From Muricea muricata (lineage: Eukaryota; Cnidaria; Anthozoa; Malacalcyonacea; Plexauridae): a DNA stretch of 64,000 bases. The notes under the pieces are model-generated. The model made no database searches. It was not told where the DNA came from and was given only the letters and a program-made list of their open reading frames with translations. Within the stretch, counting starts at the first letter, position 1. Each line of letters opens with the position of its first letter. Position numbers and translations under genes: made by a program. Positions 11,143-28,479 of the stretch are shown one piece after another. The stretch spans positions 40,943,818 to 41,007,817 of the forward strand of contig OY979716.1 in NCBI GenBank assembly GCA_963855995.1, given 5' to 3'.

Positions 11143-13110
11143 TTGGGCGCGGAGTGTGTGGATAACGTCGCTGAACAGGTCGAATCTTTCATTTTTTATT
11201 TGAATAGTGATGAGGTTAAATATAGTGTTAACAAAATAAATACTGTTCGCGGCGGCCTGGCAAAGAGCTTATTATATTGGGGCGATACCTTGAGTTCATC
11301 TGAATTCGTTCTCAGCATAGTTCGTGTAGAATTCCTTTGAATTCTGTTCCGCCCACCTGTAACCTGACAAACAACAAATCTGCGCGAGATCAACCTGAAT
11401 TTGTGTCTGATGCTACTTTGAAATTGCTTAACGGTGAATACGTTATTGAATGTCCTACCCCACCTCATTGCGTCAACCCTTTGACTGTCGCAAAAGGAAA
11501 AAAGCTAAGATTAGTTCTTGATCTCAGACACGTTAACAAGCATGTTCGTAAGCAAACTTTTCGTTACGAAGATCTTAAGTCATTATCCCAACTATTTGGT
11601 GAAAAGTACTGGTTTTTCACATGGGACCTCAAATCCGGGTACCACCACGTCGACATATATCCTCCACATAGGCAATTTTTGGGATTTTCTTGGACCTTTA
11701 GCGGTCATAAACGCTATTTTGTATTTGCCGTGTTGCCATTCGGGTTAACTTCTGCGTGTCATTGTTTCACCAAGTTATTGCGCCCTTTAATTAAGCGGTG
11801 GCGTAGCATGTCCCACGCCAGTTTTGTTTATTTGGATGATGGCATTTCCGGCCACTCAGAGCGCGTAGACGCTGTTGCTGCCAGTTTGATACAAAAGAAA
11901 GATCTAACTTTAGCAGGGTTTGTTCCTAACGATGAAAAATGTCATTGGCAACAGATGCAAGTGGGAGAGTGGTTAGGTTTGATTATCAATACCGTTAATT
12001 TTCACTTTGAAATCCCTCCTCGTAAAATAGAAAAAGCTAAGAAAAGTATCGAATTCATCCTTTCCTCTCAATCCGTATCATACCGGGAGCTCGCTAAAGT
12101 CGCCTGTTTTATTAATTCTCTCAACTTGGCAGTGGGCCCTGCAGTTCGCCTGTTCACTCGCCAGTTATTTCTTATAATCTTGCAGAGAGAATCTTGGTCC
12201 GGTAACCTCATATTCGCCCCACCTCTTTCAGTTGAAGAATTGCGTTTTTGGTTAAACAGTTTAGATTGCTTTAACGGTTGTTGCATATGTCCCAAAATTT
12301 CCTCGCATCCTTTGCATGTATATGCCGATGCAAGTGGTGTCGGTTACGGTGCGTATTTTGATTTTGATAAGAAATTGAAAGTTCATGGTCATTGGACCTT
12401 AGAACAAAGTAAGAAAAATTCTACTTTCCGGGAACTATTAGCCATATTCTACACGCTAAAAACTTTAACCCAGCAGTTGAACCATGCCAAAGTAAAGGTG
12501 TTTTCGGACAGCCAAAGCGCCTGTCGCATAGTACAGGTCGGTAGTAGGCTCCCAGAGCTCCAGAAAATCGCAGTCGACATTTTTCAGCTGTGCCTTATTC
12601 ATGATATTACTATTGAGTCCCAGTGGATTCCCCGCTCCGTTAATCATGTCGCGGATGCATTAAGTAAAACCGTCGATTTGGATGATTGGCAACTAAATCC
12701 GCGAATATTCCACATGCTAAACGAGAAATGGGGACCCTTTACCATAGACCGATTCGCTTATTTAAATTTAATTCACGTTTCTGGTGTGCAGAGATAGAAG
12801 CAATCGATTCTTTTTTCCAGGACTGGTCTAAAGACAATAACTGGCTGTGTCCCCCAGCCTCATTGATCATTCCGACGTTGAGACACATGCGCGCATTTCG
12901 CGCGCGAGGTACCCTGATTGTGCCCAAATGGCCCTCCGCCATTTTTTGGCGGTCATAGCTCCTGAATCTGGTCGTTTTGCTTCTTTTATTACCGATTTTT
13001 TAGTTTTACCCAAACTTTGACCCTTATGTATTCCTGGCCAAGACCAGTTGATTGTATACCAGAGCAAGCCCTCACTTTTTATGGGTACTCCTGCTTTTGA
13101 CATGTTAGCT
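11143..13110 (+). pseudogene. DIRS-like retrotransposon RT and RNase H
   Basis: The polyprotein begins with VRGGLAKSLLYWGDTLSSSE and a frameshift near 11337. It then enters a 486-residue open RT: LVLDLRHVN, FTWDLKSGYHHVDI, FAVLPFGLTSACHCF and catalytic YLDDGIS (near 11835). RNase H follows with VYADASGVGYGAYF, and RFNSRFWCAEIEAIDSFFQD and LIVPKWPSAIFW in the next frame. This wording is specific to DIRS/PAT/Ngaro tyrosine-recombinase retrotransposons rather than LTR elements. It lies in the intron of the HECT gene, same strand. The RT core is intact; the ends are frameshifted. Confidence 0.88.
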
Positions 13111-13356
13111 TTGTAAGTAACATTCTCGTAACGTCGTTGAGGCCTTTAGCACCTTAGACTATTGGCTTGTATTATTTTTGTTATCAACATTTTCCGCTCA
13201 TTAGAGCAGTTGCGCAGTTCCGAAACATTACAAGTTAATCATTAAAAAAAAGAATGCGACGCGTGATAGTTCCCGTAAGAGCCTCGTGCTGCCCCCCCCC
13301 CCCCTTTTTTGTTCTGATTCTTTCTATTTTCATGCACACTCTTCGGTATTTATTTA
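13111..13356. other. Spacer between RT/RH and recombinase
   Basis: Non-coding spacer inside the DIRS-like element with a C-run at about 13291-13302. Nothing else recognised. Confidence 0.4.
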
Positions 13357-13880
13357 GATGAATTTCGCGTTGGTGTGTGGAAGCAATTTTCCCAGTTGCA
13401 AGATCCTTCGTTGTTGTGTTTAAAGTCGTCTCTTCCCGACCTTGTGTTGAATTCTAAAGCAGGAAACACGATTCTACGTTATGCACACGGATGGAATCGA
13501 TGGAAATCCTGGGCCAAATCAAAGATTGCCGTTGTTTATTTGCCTGCGCAGCCTATATGCGTTTGTCTATGTTTAAGACATTTGCTGAAGACGGCCAGAA
13601 CCGTTTCACCTGTCGATACAGCTATATATAGTATACGATGGGCGCATTACCTAGCGGGTCTGTCTTCTCCTACCGATCATCCTTTTGTTAAAGCAACGTA
13701 TGATGGATGTAAAAGACTTCTTGCAAAGCCTCGGCAGCCCAAGGAACCTGTTCAGCCGCATATGTTAGAGCGATTAACCGAACGTCTTGGGCACACTGGT
13801 TCATCGCCAGGTGATATTCGTCTGCTGTTCATTGTTCTGGTTGGTTATAGTGGTTTTCTACGCATAAGCGAACTGTTGTC
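13357..13880 (+). pseudogene. Tyrosine recombinase of the DIRS-like element, N-terminal half
   Basis: Core-binding and early catalytic region of a phage-integrase-type recombinase: AGNTILRYAHGWNRWKSWA, IYSIRWAHYLAG, KATYDGCKRLLAKPRQPKEP, then YSGFLRISELL with the first catalytic Arg (near 13861). Homology stops abruptly at 13880 where the microsatellite starts. The remaining catalytic residues are found 8.4 kb away at 22,250-22,753, so the gene was split by an insertion. Confidence 0.85.
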
Positions 13881-18448
<4,568 letters not shown>

Positions 18449-19769
18449 AAACATATTTATACACGGTAGCCTTTTAGTTTCCTGATTTTCAAAGGGCCGT
18501 GCTTTACATAAATTACAATATATATGAACAAAAACTATTGATTATTAATCTACAAGATTTAAAAATTACTTAATTAGACTACATGCATACTTATATACAC
18601 AAATATTTACAACAATGTTTAAATTTCACACTGTGATGAGTAATGTCATGCTCTACTATCGAGAATTATAGGGTTTGTATTAGCCGTTTAAACGAGTCTT
18701 TCGAAAGAAATTGGTATTTTTCCACGACTTTATCAGATAATTTATTCCATGCAAGTGCGCCTCGGTAAGAGAAGCTCTTTTTTAGAAAATTTGTTTTAGG
18801 TTTTGGTAAATGTAATTTTCGATTATTGCTTCTCAGACCATACGTATCATTCTGACAGGTACTAAATAATTCAGTTAGGTATTTTGGTGTCATTTCTCGT
18901 AGTGCCATAAATGTCATTAATTGTTGGCGTCTGTTAAAAATATTTTCAATTGGTTCCCAATGCAGGGTTTTGAAGATGTCAGTACTTCTAACTTCGTAGC
19001 TTGAGCCAGTAATAATTCGTGCTGCCCTTTTTTGTAATTTGTAAAGCTTATCCATGTGAGTAACGTTTCCTTGCTGCCATACTGTTGAGCAGTAAGTGAA
19101 ATGTGGCAATACAAAGGCATTGTACATAGTAACTAATGCATCTGTTGTAATATAGTTTTTTGCTCTTCTTAGTAAAGCAATGTTTTTGGAAATTTTTTTG
19201 CATTGTGTATCGACTTGTTCATGCCAATTGAGCTTTTCGTCTACAATTACGCCTAGAAATTCTTTGCGCGCTACTCTCTCTATCGTTTGTTCACCTATGA
19301 CAATTTCTGGGTTTGAGTGTATTTGGTTTAACCTATTCCTGGATCCTATAATCATATACTCAGTTTTCTCGACATTTAGTGTTAGTTTGTTTGGTATCAA
19401 CCATTTGTGAACGTTCTCAAGGTCTGTGTTGTGTTTCTGCTCGATTTCCACTGATGAGCCTCCACAACAGGAGGTATTTGTGTCATCCGCAAACATCGAA
19501 GCTTTTGTAGATGTCAAACAGTTTGGTAAGTCGTTTATATAAACTAAGAAGAGTAATGGCCCAAGATTTGACTCTTGCGGCACTCCGCAAGTAATGTTCG
19601 CAGTATTTGATATTTCATTATTAATTTTGCAAACTTGCTTTCTTCCCGAGAGATAAGATATAAACCATTGTAATGCGTGCCCTTGTACGCCATAAGTTTT
19701 TAACTTGGCTATAAGTATTTTGTGGTCAACTGTGTCAAAGGCCTTTTTTAAGTCGAGTAATAATATACA

Positions 19770-20391
19770 AGGAAATGTTTCTGGGCTGTGATTGGTTGAT
19801 TCGAGTGCAGTTAATCCCAAACATCACCCAGAACAGTGCAAAAATCTGTAACACAGTGCAAAAATCTGTAACAACAGTGCAAAAATCTGTAACAACAGTG
19901 CAAAAATCTGTAACAACAGTGCAAAAATCTGTAATAAGCTCTTTGAGCGATGGGATTTACTCGCTGAAAAACCAAAAATATGGCGGCCGAATTTTCACGT
20001 TTGCTTAAAGATTTCGTCGAAATTTCAACACAACTTGGGATTCTTCTCTGACAATTATGATCACAAAACAAACTCTAAAGTATGCTGGAACTTTGTACAT
20101 AAAACTTTTAGCCATGACTTTTGTAAACATGAATTTTTTAAGCGAAGAAATTCGAGAATGAGTGCACTTGCATAATGCGAAGTTGTAAGTACAGAATGCT
20201 TGTTTGGACATTTCCTTTTTATATTATTAATAAGTAATAGTATAATTTCTCGTGCAATTACGGAAAACAAGCACTCGTGAGTTTTTAAAAACCGCAAATA
20301 GCACTCGTCCTTCGGACTCGTGCTATTTTGCAGTTTTTAAAAACTCACTCGTGCTTGTTTATCCGTAATTGCACTCGAAATTATACTATTA
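19770..20391. mobile_element. Insert in the minus-strand LINE: 21-bp tandem array plus palindrome
   Basis: It separates the RT codons for LINGVLF from those for LLDLKKAF. It contains about five copies of ACAGTGCAAAAATCTGTAAC (19,832-19,935) and ends in a long palindrome (20,235-20,391). Exact termini and duplication were not resolved. Confidence 0.6.
20235..20391. repeat. Palindrome with ~73-bp arms
   Basis: Arms start TAATAGTATAATTTC and end with its complement. The short loop sits in CTCGTCCTTCGGACTCGTG. Typical foldback MITE. Confidence 0.85.
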
Positions 20392-22249
20392 CCTATACAA
20401 ACAGCACACCGTTAATTAGTCCTCTGTCCATGTTTACAAGGTATTGGATCGAGGAACATAAGAGTGTTGTCTCTGTTAAATGATGGGCTCGAAAACTTGA
20501 CCGATTAGTTGATAATAGCTGATAATTGTCAAGAAACTCACTTAATTGTCGGTAGACGAGTTTCTCAAAAACTTTCGCAACCGCTGATATTACTGAGATA
20601 GGCCTGTAGTTTCCACTCTCCGTCTTGTCTCCTGATTTATAAATAGGAGTTACTTTGGCTAGTTTCATATCATCTGGAAAAATTCCAGAATTAATGGATA
20701 AATTGAAAATGTAAGTTAGTGAATTTACGATGGTTTCACCAGCGGCTAATAAAAGTTTGTTAGAAATTTTGTCAAGACCTGCGGATTTTTCATTTTTTAT
20801 TTTGCTTATCTCGTTTTTGATATCCTCAAAAGTAATGTTTCTGAAGTTAAACACTTGTGAACTGGGCGTAACGTAACTCATTGGATTGATTTCAGAGCTA
20901 GGGAAATTATCTCCTAGTTTTGGACCTATTGTTGAGAAGTATCTGTTGAATTCGTCTGCAATGTTTTTGTCTCCAGTTACTTCTACGTTCTCGGTTTTTA
21001 TTTTGTTGATTATCGTAGATTTTGATTTCTTATTAAGAAGTTCGTTAATTGTTTTCCATCCGTCTTTGCAATTTTTTGAGTTCTCTAACTTATGCTTAAA
21101 GTATTCAGCCTTAGTATTTTTTATAAGTTGGTTTAGATTGTTACGACAGTCTTTGTATAATTCATGGTATCTCGTAGAGTTATGTTTTATTGCTTTCTTT
21201 TTCAAGAAGCCTCTATGATAACTGAGGCTCTTAATTTCATTTGTCATCCAAGGATTATATTCACTTTTAACTTTTCTTGTTTTTAATGGTGCGTGATGGT
21301 CAGCAACCCCCAGCAAGAGCATCTTCCAAGTATGCCAAGCAGCATCTGGATCCGTACAATTATACAAATGCACAGAGCCAAACGCCTGTCTGAGATCCTG
21401 CTGGAAATTGCCCGTGTTAAAGTTTTTAAATTGTCTAGTTTCTACTATTTTAGGTTTTTCCCTCGGAATGCTGACCTTTCTACAAACGTATACAAGGCTG
21501 TGATCACTAATACCCAAGTGGATGACCCCCGAATCTGTTATTTTAGTGTCATCTATTTTTGTGATTATGATATCAAGTAGAGTCTTAGTTGTTGGGGTTA
21601 TCCTTGTTGGGTTCTTAATGATTTGTTGCAGTTGATATTCATTAATTAAGTCATTTAGTTGTTAGTGTGTTCATTGTAATCTGAAGCTAGAAAGTTACAG
21701 TTAAAATCACCTGTTATGATAATATCCTTGTCTTCATCGTCTACTTTTTGTAAAAAGTTGTTAAAGTAGTCTAGTAGTTCTATATTAGCGCTTGGTGGGC
21801 GATACCATGTAGAAATTATCAAAGCTTTACTTTTTGGTTTGTTAATTTCAAGGCAGATTGCTTCAGCATTATTCGTCAATAGGTCATTGCGGTCTGTGTA
21901 TGGAATAGTTCTTCTAACATATAATGCGACGCCACCCCCGTTTCGGTTTCTGTCTTTCCTTATAAGATCATAACCAGTGATCTTAACTTCGTCATTTGAT
22001 ATAGTATTGTCTAACCTTGTTTCGTTAATACTTAGTACGTCAAATGTTTGGTTTTGCATGAAAATTCTTAATTCTTCAATATGTTTAAAAAGACTTGCTA
22101 TATTTAAGTGGCCAATTTTAAAACCCCTTAATTTTCGGTAGGACGGGTTGCTGGTTTGCCTTCGTGGTTGAGTACATGATCGTGTTCCAATTTGTGCTGA
22201 TATTGATATGTTACTTGAACTTATGTTTACGTCATCTACACTAGTAGGC

Positions 22250-22753
22250 AAATCATTTGTTAGTCATGTCCATGAAGACAAATCACATACAGATTATGCC
22301 CGAAGGAATGTCAGTCTTCTTCCAACGCGCAAAAACGACCAGTTTCGAGTGGGGAATACGATTCATATTGCTAGAACGGGTAAACCTACTTGTCCTGTTG
22401 TTATTACCGAAAGGTTATTGGAAGCTCTACCTGGCAATCGTAATGGTTGCTTGCCCGTTGTCCGAAGGCTCAAATGCGTCCGAGGTTTTCAAGCTTTCCA
22501 TGAATCGCGGGGTATATCTTACACTACAGCGGAAGATCTGCTCAAGAGAAAACTTGGCGTTTTCTTCGATGATTTACGACACTTAGGAACGCACAGTCTC
22601 AGAAGTGGCGGGATTTCCGACCCGGGGTGCGCAAACTTATCGGACATCTTCTTGCAGACTCATGGTGGATGGAAATGCGTGGAGTCAAAGAACAAATATA
22701 TCAAACCTTCAACTGAGGCACTGTTTAAAGTGTCATCCAGTCTGTCTATCTGA
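22250..22753 (+). pseudogene. Tyrosine recombinase of the DIRS-like element, C-terminal half
   Basis: Continues the recombinase cut at 13,880. DDHIQ-like residues, PTRKNDQFRVGNTIHIARTG and KPTCPV are followed by catalytic HSLRSGG (His/Arg near 22,592) and GGWK, and the likely nucleophile Tyr in SKNKYIKPS (near 22,696), ending at a stop at 22,753. Two compensating frameshifts lie near 22,275 and 22,320. Together with the N-terminal half it supplies the R..HxxR..W..Y residue set of tyrosine recombinases. Confidence 0.85.
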
Positions 22754-23382
22754 AGCACGTTAATCTGTTGCTTAACCAATTAAGATTAACTTAGCATTTA
22801 TCTATTTGTTGTGAGGCTTTCCTAGAAGAATATTTTCAAAATTTGAGACTATATTGCGTAACCTTATTCTGGTGTTTGAACTTTCTTATTCTTCGCCCTG
22901 CTTTACGCAGGTGGGTTTTTTACCTCAGTAGTTGATTAATTGATTACTTAATTCAGTAATTGCCAAAATTGGTTTTGAAGTTGCTATAATAGCTATAATT
23001 CATTGTGTGTAATACGTGTTCGCATGCAGCAATAAGCGCAATGTGCTCCCAGCAACACCGCTTTTGTGTCTATTCGATGCACTAGATTAGATGTTAATTG
23101 TCTTGCCTTTGACTGAGCAACATATTAAAAAGGCAATTCTCTGGAATTAAGTTGGTCATATTGAAGTTTATATAATGTACCCTAGTATGAGGAATCATTG
23201 GCTCCCTCAAGTAGAAATTTTTGTTGAACTATTTTCTGTCAATGGTGACAAATATTTTTTCCTATGATCTTGGTATCAAGCAAATATTTGGCCAATGTAG
23301 CATATCAGAAAACTGTTTTAGCACCAATGAAATTGTATCAGTGTATGAAAGAGTTAAATCTTGTATTTCCTGTTTATTATAT
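22754..23382. other. 3' flank of the DIRS-like element, no gene
   Basis: Probably the 3' terminal region of the recombinase element followed by HECT-gene intron. No terminal repeats recognised. Confidence 0.4.
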
Positions 23383-23585
23383 ACGGTGGCCCACAGCTGT
23401 CACACTATATATTTAGTGTACATCAAATTAAAATTGCTCACATCAAACTACAATTGCTCACATCAAATTAAAATTGCTCACATCAAATTACAATTGTTCA
23501 CATCAAATTACAATTGCTCACATCAAATTACAATTCATTCACATCAAATTACAATTCGTTCACATCAAATTACACAGCAAAAAAT
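23383..23585 (+). repeat. 20-bp minisatellite with CACATCAAATTACAATTGCT unit
   Basis: About eight units follow a short unique head (CCCACAGCTGTCACACTATA) that contains an imperfect palindrome. An inverted copy of head plus array is at 31,655-31,905. Confidence 0.85.
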
Positions 23586-23591
23586 GAACAA

Positions 23592-23793
23592 CCTGTTCTG
23601 GCCTGATGAAAACAGCAATGAACAATGTTTTGCTGCCCACATTGTTCAATGTTGTCAACAATATTGTTCAGTATTGTTGAGCCTGAATTAGCCTGCAGTC
23701 AGGTGTAACAATGTTGAGCAATATTGTTGACAACGTTGAACAATGTGGGCTGCAAAACATTGTTCATTGCTGTTTTCATCAGGCCAGAACAGG
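23592..23793. mobile_element. Palindromic MITE with ~88-bp arms
   Basis: Arms begin CCTGTTCTGGCCTGATGAAA and mirror at 23,706-23,793 with about six mismatches; loop about 26 bp. The arms are rich in ATTGTTCA sub-repeats. No ORF. Confidence 0.9.
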
Positions 23794-24234
23794 CATAGGC
23801 GGCCCAATTCAGTGTGTAGTTTCATATAGAGATCAGTAGCGAGCGGTAGCGTATTGTTTTACATATATAATATACATAAGGTTGGCAACTACATTTAACC
23901 TGACGAACATATGACTTTTGTTAAACACAAAATACATCGCTCGTGGAATTAAAAACAGGTAAAAAATTATAACACGTGAATCTCCGATAATTTTACTACA
24001 CATACTCAATGAAATTTGTCTTCAATGTTTCCGAATGGCTGCAAAATTTGAACATATTTTTCATGTATTGACAAAAAATTGCTTGTCCCGATGTGGGATG
24101 CTAGAGGTTGGCGAACACGTCAGCCTTTAAAAAGCATTTATAAACTCCTATTGGTTTAATGACATGTCAAATTTCTCTTGTGATTTTTGTGCTGTTCACG
24201 TTACACGTAAAATTATAGACATCTAGACGCATAA

Positions 24235-24343
24235 GGTTATATGTCCATGTCCTTTATACACCAATACGATGCTTGTATTTTTTAGGGATTTATATGTATT
24301 GGTGTATGTAATGTATATAGCGTCCTGTCATGGACATATAACC
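24235..24343. mobile_element. 109-bp palindromic MITE
   Basis: Terminal GGTTATATGTCCATG is inverted at 24,329-24,343, with a second inner inverted pair (ATACACCAATAC / GTATTGGTGTAT). Confidence 0.8.
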
Positions 24344-24539
24344 AAGTTTATATAAAGAGCCAATGTCATAAATTGCCTGGTTACTAACTTAACAGAACCT
24401 TTCTCCTGTTTTACCGGCTATGATAGATATATTAACAGTCTGTGGTATGGGAACAAATGTTACAGCCTCAAATGAAGCTTCACAATGATGAATGATGCTT
24501 CAAAGTTCACCTATTTCATATTTTTAAATTTGATATATC

Positions 24540-24715
24540 CAGGGCCGAAACTAAAGCGTTAATTGAGGGGGTGTATATTCATGTATTCACGTTCTGCCCG
24601 ACGAATTTCTTTTGAAATCAGTTGTCATTACCGTTGATTTCAAAAGAAATTCGTCGGGCAGAACGCGAATATATGAATATGCACCCCCCCAATTAACGCT
24701 TTAGTTTCGGCCCTG
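24540..24715. mobile_element. hAT-type MITE, 176 bp, 8-bp TSD GATATATC
   Basis: Ends in CAGGGCCGAAACTAAAGCG and its complement; arms are about 84 bp and nearly perfect. GATATATC is present on both sides (24,532-24,539 and 24,716-24,723). CAGGG ends and an 8-bp duplication fit the hAT superfamily. Confidence 0.88.
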
Positions 24716-24723
24716 GATATATC

Positions 24724-25300
24724 TAATCATATAATTGAACAATATTCTTAACAATATTAACACGTGACCCCAAATAAATAGATATGTGCCCATATTAGCA
24801 AAAAATGTCAAGTAAACCATCATTTCAATTTTCAAACTGCACATCATTGTAAAAACCAATGTTGCTTACCTGTATATGTAGATGGCATTAATAATACTTT
24901 CCAATAATAATGTGGAAACTTTATTGACATGTAATTTTTTAGGTTGTATATACAGTTGTAAATGTCACTACTCATAGGTAATTTACAATTGACTTGAATT
25001 GAATTATACAACTTGAATCATGACTATAAATATACAGATTAATTTGATTGCTGACTATGCAACGGATACATGAATTTACAAGTTATTAGTAAAGTAGAGG
25101 GGCTCGGTTTTCTTATTTTCTCTTTTTACTACAAAATATGAAATAAGTTGATCATATTGCAATCGCCATCATACATTTTATGCAAAAATCTTTCTGTGTC
25201 ATTTGTTGAAACCCAATTCATTAAATATAGATAAAAGAGATATACTTTCATAAGCAAAATAACCTAAATAACTCATGGATATGTTAACAAAAAATACTGA
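24724..25300. other. Intron sequence, no gene recognised
   Basis: AT-rich, no conserved coding potential. It lies just before the second HECT-gene exon. Confidence 0.4.
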
Positions 25301-25304
25301 TTTG

Positions 25305-27339
25305 TAAAGATCCTTCTGGTTTTTCTATATTTTCTTTGGGAAGAGCTTCTGAGGAAACAAAGGATCAAGATGACGCCACTAAACCTTGCCCAAGTGCTGG
25401 AGATAAGTCAAAGAAATCTACCAAATGATTTTTTCAATTCAAAGCGTTAAAAGGAAAAGAATGGAATTCCAAACTAAAAGGAGGGAAGCAAAAAGTGGGT
25501 AGTAGCTCTAAAAGTGCAAACCAAGATGTTCTTATTTTCATCATACTTCTTGAATATAACAACAAAGAAAAGGCTCTTAAAATGAAGCGAGGAAAGAAAG
25601 TGGAGCTACGAATATCCAAAACAGCAACTGCTGCAGTGATTCGTGAAAAAGCAGAAGAGAAATGGAAGGCGTATTACAGTGACTTGTATTATGCAGATCA
25701 GCCCTACCTTCTCGTTTATGAAGATGGGCAGGACGTGAATTTTTTGCCTGGAACTAATGAAATATTCACACTCCAACGATATCACGAAGAGTCAGGTATA
25801 GATTATAATAGAATTAATCTGTACCTGTGCACTATGGAAGACCATAATCACATGCTCATGGCAGAATTTGATAGTGATTCTGATGAAACATTGCCTCCAT
25901 GTAAATGCATTAAAACCGATGAGGAGTCTATATTCAAAGATGATGAACAGAATGAACAAATCCAGTCAGATAAAATCCTTGCAAGGCAACTCGAAAGCGA
26001 TCTTAGTTGGGCAAATGTAAAAAATAAAGATGACATAAGTCACAATGACGTATTACAAAGTGACCTGCCATTTAGTGAAGTTGTAGTTATTGATGAAAGT
26101 GGCAGTACCCTAACTGACGATAACGATGTTGAGCAACAAGTAACAAAAAACACAAATTTCCTGGAGGAACTGAGCAAAAGAGTTTTCTCACCAGAACAGA
26201 CCAGTTTTTTCTTGTGGCTCGAAGAGAAGCTAATCTGTGAAGGTGCCTAAATTTATGGCAACGTGTATCAAAGCGCACCAGTGCTAATAAAACTTTAAGA
26301 GTTCACTTCACAGGCGAGGATGGCATAGACAGTGGAGCAATGGCAAATGAGTTTCTCACAAAGGTGATAACGGACATGCGAAATACCATCTCCGAGCAGG
26401 AACCCCGGTTGATTCCACAAATAATGTCCAAAATGGACATTTCTCAACTTGTGGAACAATTGCTGCTGTTAGCCTTTCTCAAGGTGGTCCACCTCCCTGT
26501 TTTCTCCATGAATGTGCCTACGAACAAATGGTAAATCCTAAGAAGGATTTACAACATTTAGATGATGACGATATTACCCCTGGAGAGAAAGTTAACCTGG
26601 ACAATATTATGAGTGACTTAATTAACAATCGTTCAACTATCATAGACCATGGACACACTGGCAAAATAGATCAAGAGCACATCAGTGACATTCGCAGGTC
26701 TGTTATTGTCAGTCTTGTTACCAAACGACAGCTATACCTCAGCGAATTCATGAAAGGTCTTGAAATGTATGGACCTGCGGAAATGGTGAAACAACATCCG
26801 GAAGAGTTTAAGCAGTATTTTGTGATAGGGCAAATCCAACCAGTTGATGCCAATTTTGTGTTTTCTCTAATGAAGCCCCGCTATTCCGAAGAGGGTTCGA
26901 CTAGGAAGGAGATAGAAGAGAATATGATGGATACGTTTCAAGATTTTCTGAATTTATTAGAAGATAGCGATGAAATGGTAACAGGTTACTCTGAGGCAGT
27001 GTCGTGGAACTATTTAGAAACTGACGAGTGTCCGCAGCCATGTTATGGAGGTAGGAGAAGATGAAAAATTTCAGCTGCCAGAGATATCAGTTCCTGGGCT
27101 GCTTGGCTTGCTAACTGGTCAACAACATCGGCCAATCAACGGTGATCCCTTGAATACTTTCGTGAACTTTGATCACGATTGTTTAGTCCGCAAACCGGAT
27201 CATACGATCTGCTTTCCGTGTGTTGGTGCATCTGGGAGAGAGGTTAACTCTTCCAGTTAGCCACATAAAAGATGAAGAAAATTTCAAAAGAATCTTTATA
27301 ACTGCATTGTCAAAAGGACAATCTTTTACTAGGCCATAA
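25305..27339 (+). pseudogene. HECT E3 ubiquitin ligase (G2E3-like), C-terminal exon
   Basis: Begins in a Ser-rich stretch (GRASEETKDQDDATKPCPS) and has an in-frame TGA near 25,426. It continues with FKALKGKEWNSKLKGG, GSSSKSANQDV, KAEEKWKAYYSDLYYAD and DYNRINLYLC. The HECT domain follows from about 26,253: RVHFTGEDGIDSGAMANEF, AAVSLSQGGPPPCFLHECAY, then SVPGLLG-LTGQQHRPINGD and DHTICFPCVGA, which holds the probable catalytic Cys, then LPVSHIKDEENFKRIFITAL and a stop at 27,337-27,339. Frameshifts at about 26,250, 26,400, 27,045 and 27,240 make it a pseudogene unless they are assembly errors. It would transfer ubiquitin to substrates; the partner N-terminal exon is at 9.9-10.6 kb. Confidence 0.8.
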
Positions 27340-28400
27340 ATACTGCACCTATAATCAGTACGTAAGCTCAATGCTGCTCAGTTGAGTTTAAAGATTTTAC
27401 AAAGGTACTTGATGCTTCAAAGACCTTGGTAGACATTAACATTTAATCATGTAAGGTATTGTATTTAGTTACATCTAATTTGCATTTTTTTTAAATTTGC
27501 AGAAAGACCGTTGTCAGTCAGGAAGAGAAAGAAAAAATTCTTACCATATCGAGAGACAATTTCATTATTTTATTGTTCTTATTTATATAAATCTAATGTT
27601 GTTATGTAAATTAGTAAATGTTGTCGACTTCGAAATTTCTTGGCAGGTCCTGCTGCCAACATGTTTTTCAACATGAATTCTCTTATTAAATTCGTTTACA
27701 ACGAAAAATGTGAAATTTGGAATTTGATTTAATAATATAAATAAGTGACCAAAATGAAACTACATCAAACAACATATTTTGAACACGCATATTTTTTATT
27801 TAATTATTAGTTTTCGAGTTATTGCTACTTGAAATGCAATTAAGCCAATATTTTTTAAAACGGACATCCAAAATTTTGCAGATGTTATACAGCTTAAAAA
27901 AATGTTGGTAGAATCCCTTAAGAATTTGAAACTGGCCAGTATTCGAAAATGCAGTTAGTAAGTTTAGTATTATTTTCATAATAATGTGCTGAATGAAATT
28001 GTGCCTCGATCTGGGTTAGTCGTTCCGTATATTGTCTTTCTGTTTGCCTGGCTGTACTACATGGGTATAATTCAGTGTTAGAGTATCATCTTGATGACTA
28101 CGTTGCTATTATTTTGAAAGCAACTTGTACACTAACTTGTCTAATATTGGTCAAAAATACTGTAGTTTTGTAATTCATTGTTGCTACTTTTGAAATTGCT
28201 TATCCGCAATTTAATCAATTGTTGTTTTGTTCTGTTCTATGGGAAACAGTACCTATATTTATAAATGCGTGTGTAAACAATTAATAAAAGGCTTCTTGCT
28301 CAGGCTTCGTCTTTATTTATACATTGACAAAGACTGGATATATATACTTGATTGAACGCGGTGGCGATGAAAAACGGCGCAAATACTGAGGAGAGTAAAG
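27340..28400. other. No gene recognised
   Basis: AT-rich DNA downstream of the HECT exon; no repeat or ORF of note. Confidence 0.4.
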
Positions 28401-28479
28401 GCTGTTTTCCAGTTATCGCAAGAATCAACTCGCAAGCTCGCTTTGATTACCTAATCTAAACGTTCAAGGCAACTCTATT

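Larger units (their letters stand above)
18449..22255 (-). mobile_element. APE-type LINE (CR1/L2-like), minus strand, 5' truncated
   Basis: Endonuclease at 22,251-21,655 (FKIGHLNIASL, LSINETRLD, GGGVALYV, ITGDFN), its SDHSLV motif near 21,510, and RT in two parts (21,500-20,393 and 19,770-18,666). The RT shows NYRPISVISAVAKVFEKLV, DLKKAFDTVDHKI, GVPQESNLGPLLFLVY and FADDT. The tail is (AAT)n. The RT is interrupted at about 19,770-20,391 by an inserted block; frameshifts are few. Its 5' end falls within a few bases of where the split recombinase resumes, so ORF1 was lost at insertion. Confidence 0.85.

Noticed and set aside
18666-22251. LINE on the minus strand as a host gene
   Set aside because: Endonuclease plus RT order, the (AAT)n tail and 5' truncation at an insertion junction mark it as a retrotransposon.
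23412-23572. 20-bp repeats as a CRISPR-like array
   Set aside because: Unit equals period, no spacers; a minisatellite with an inverted copy elsewhere.
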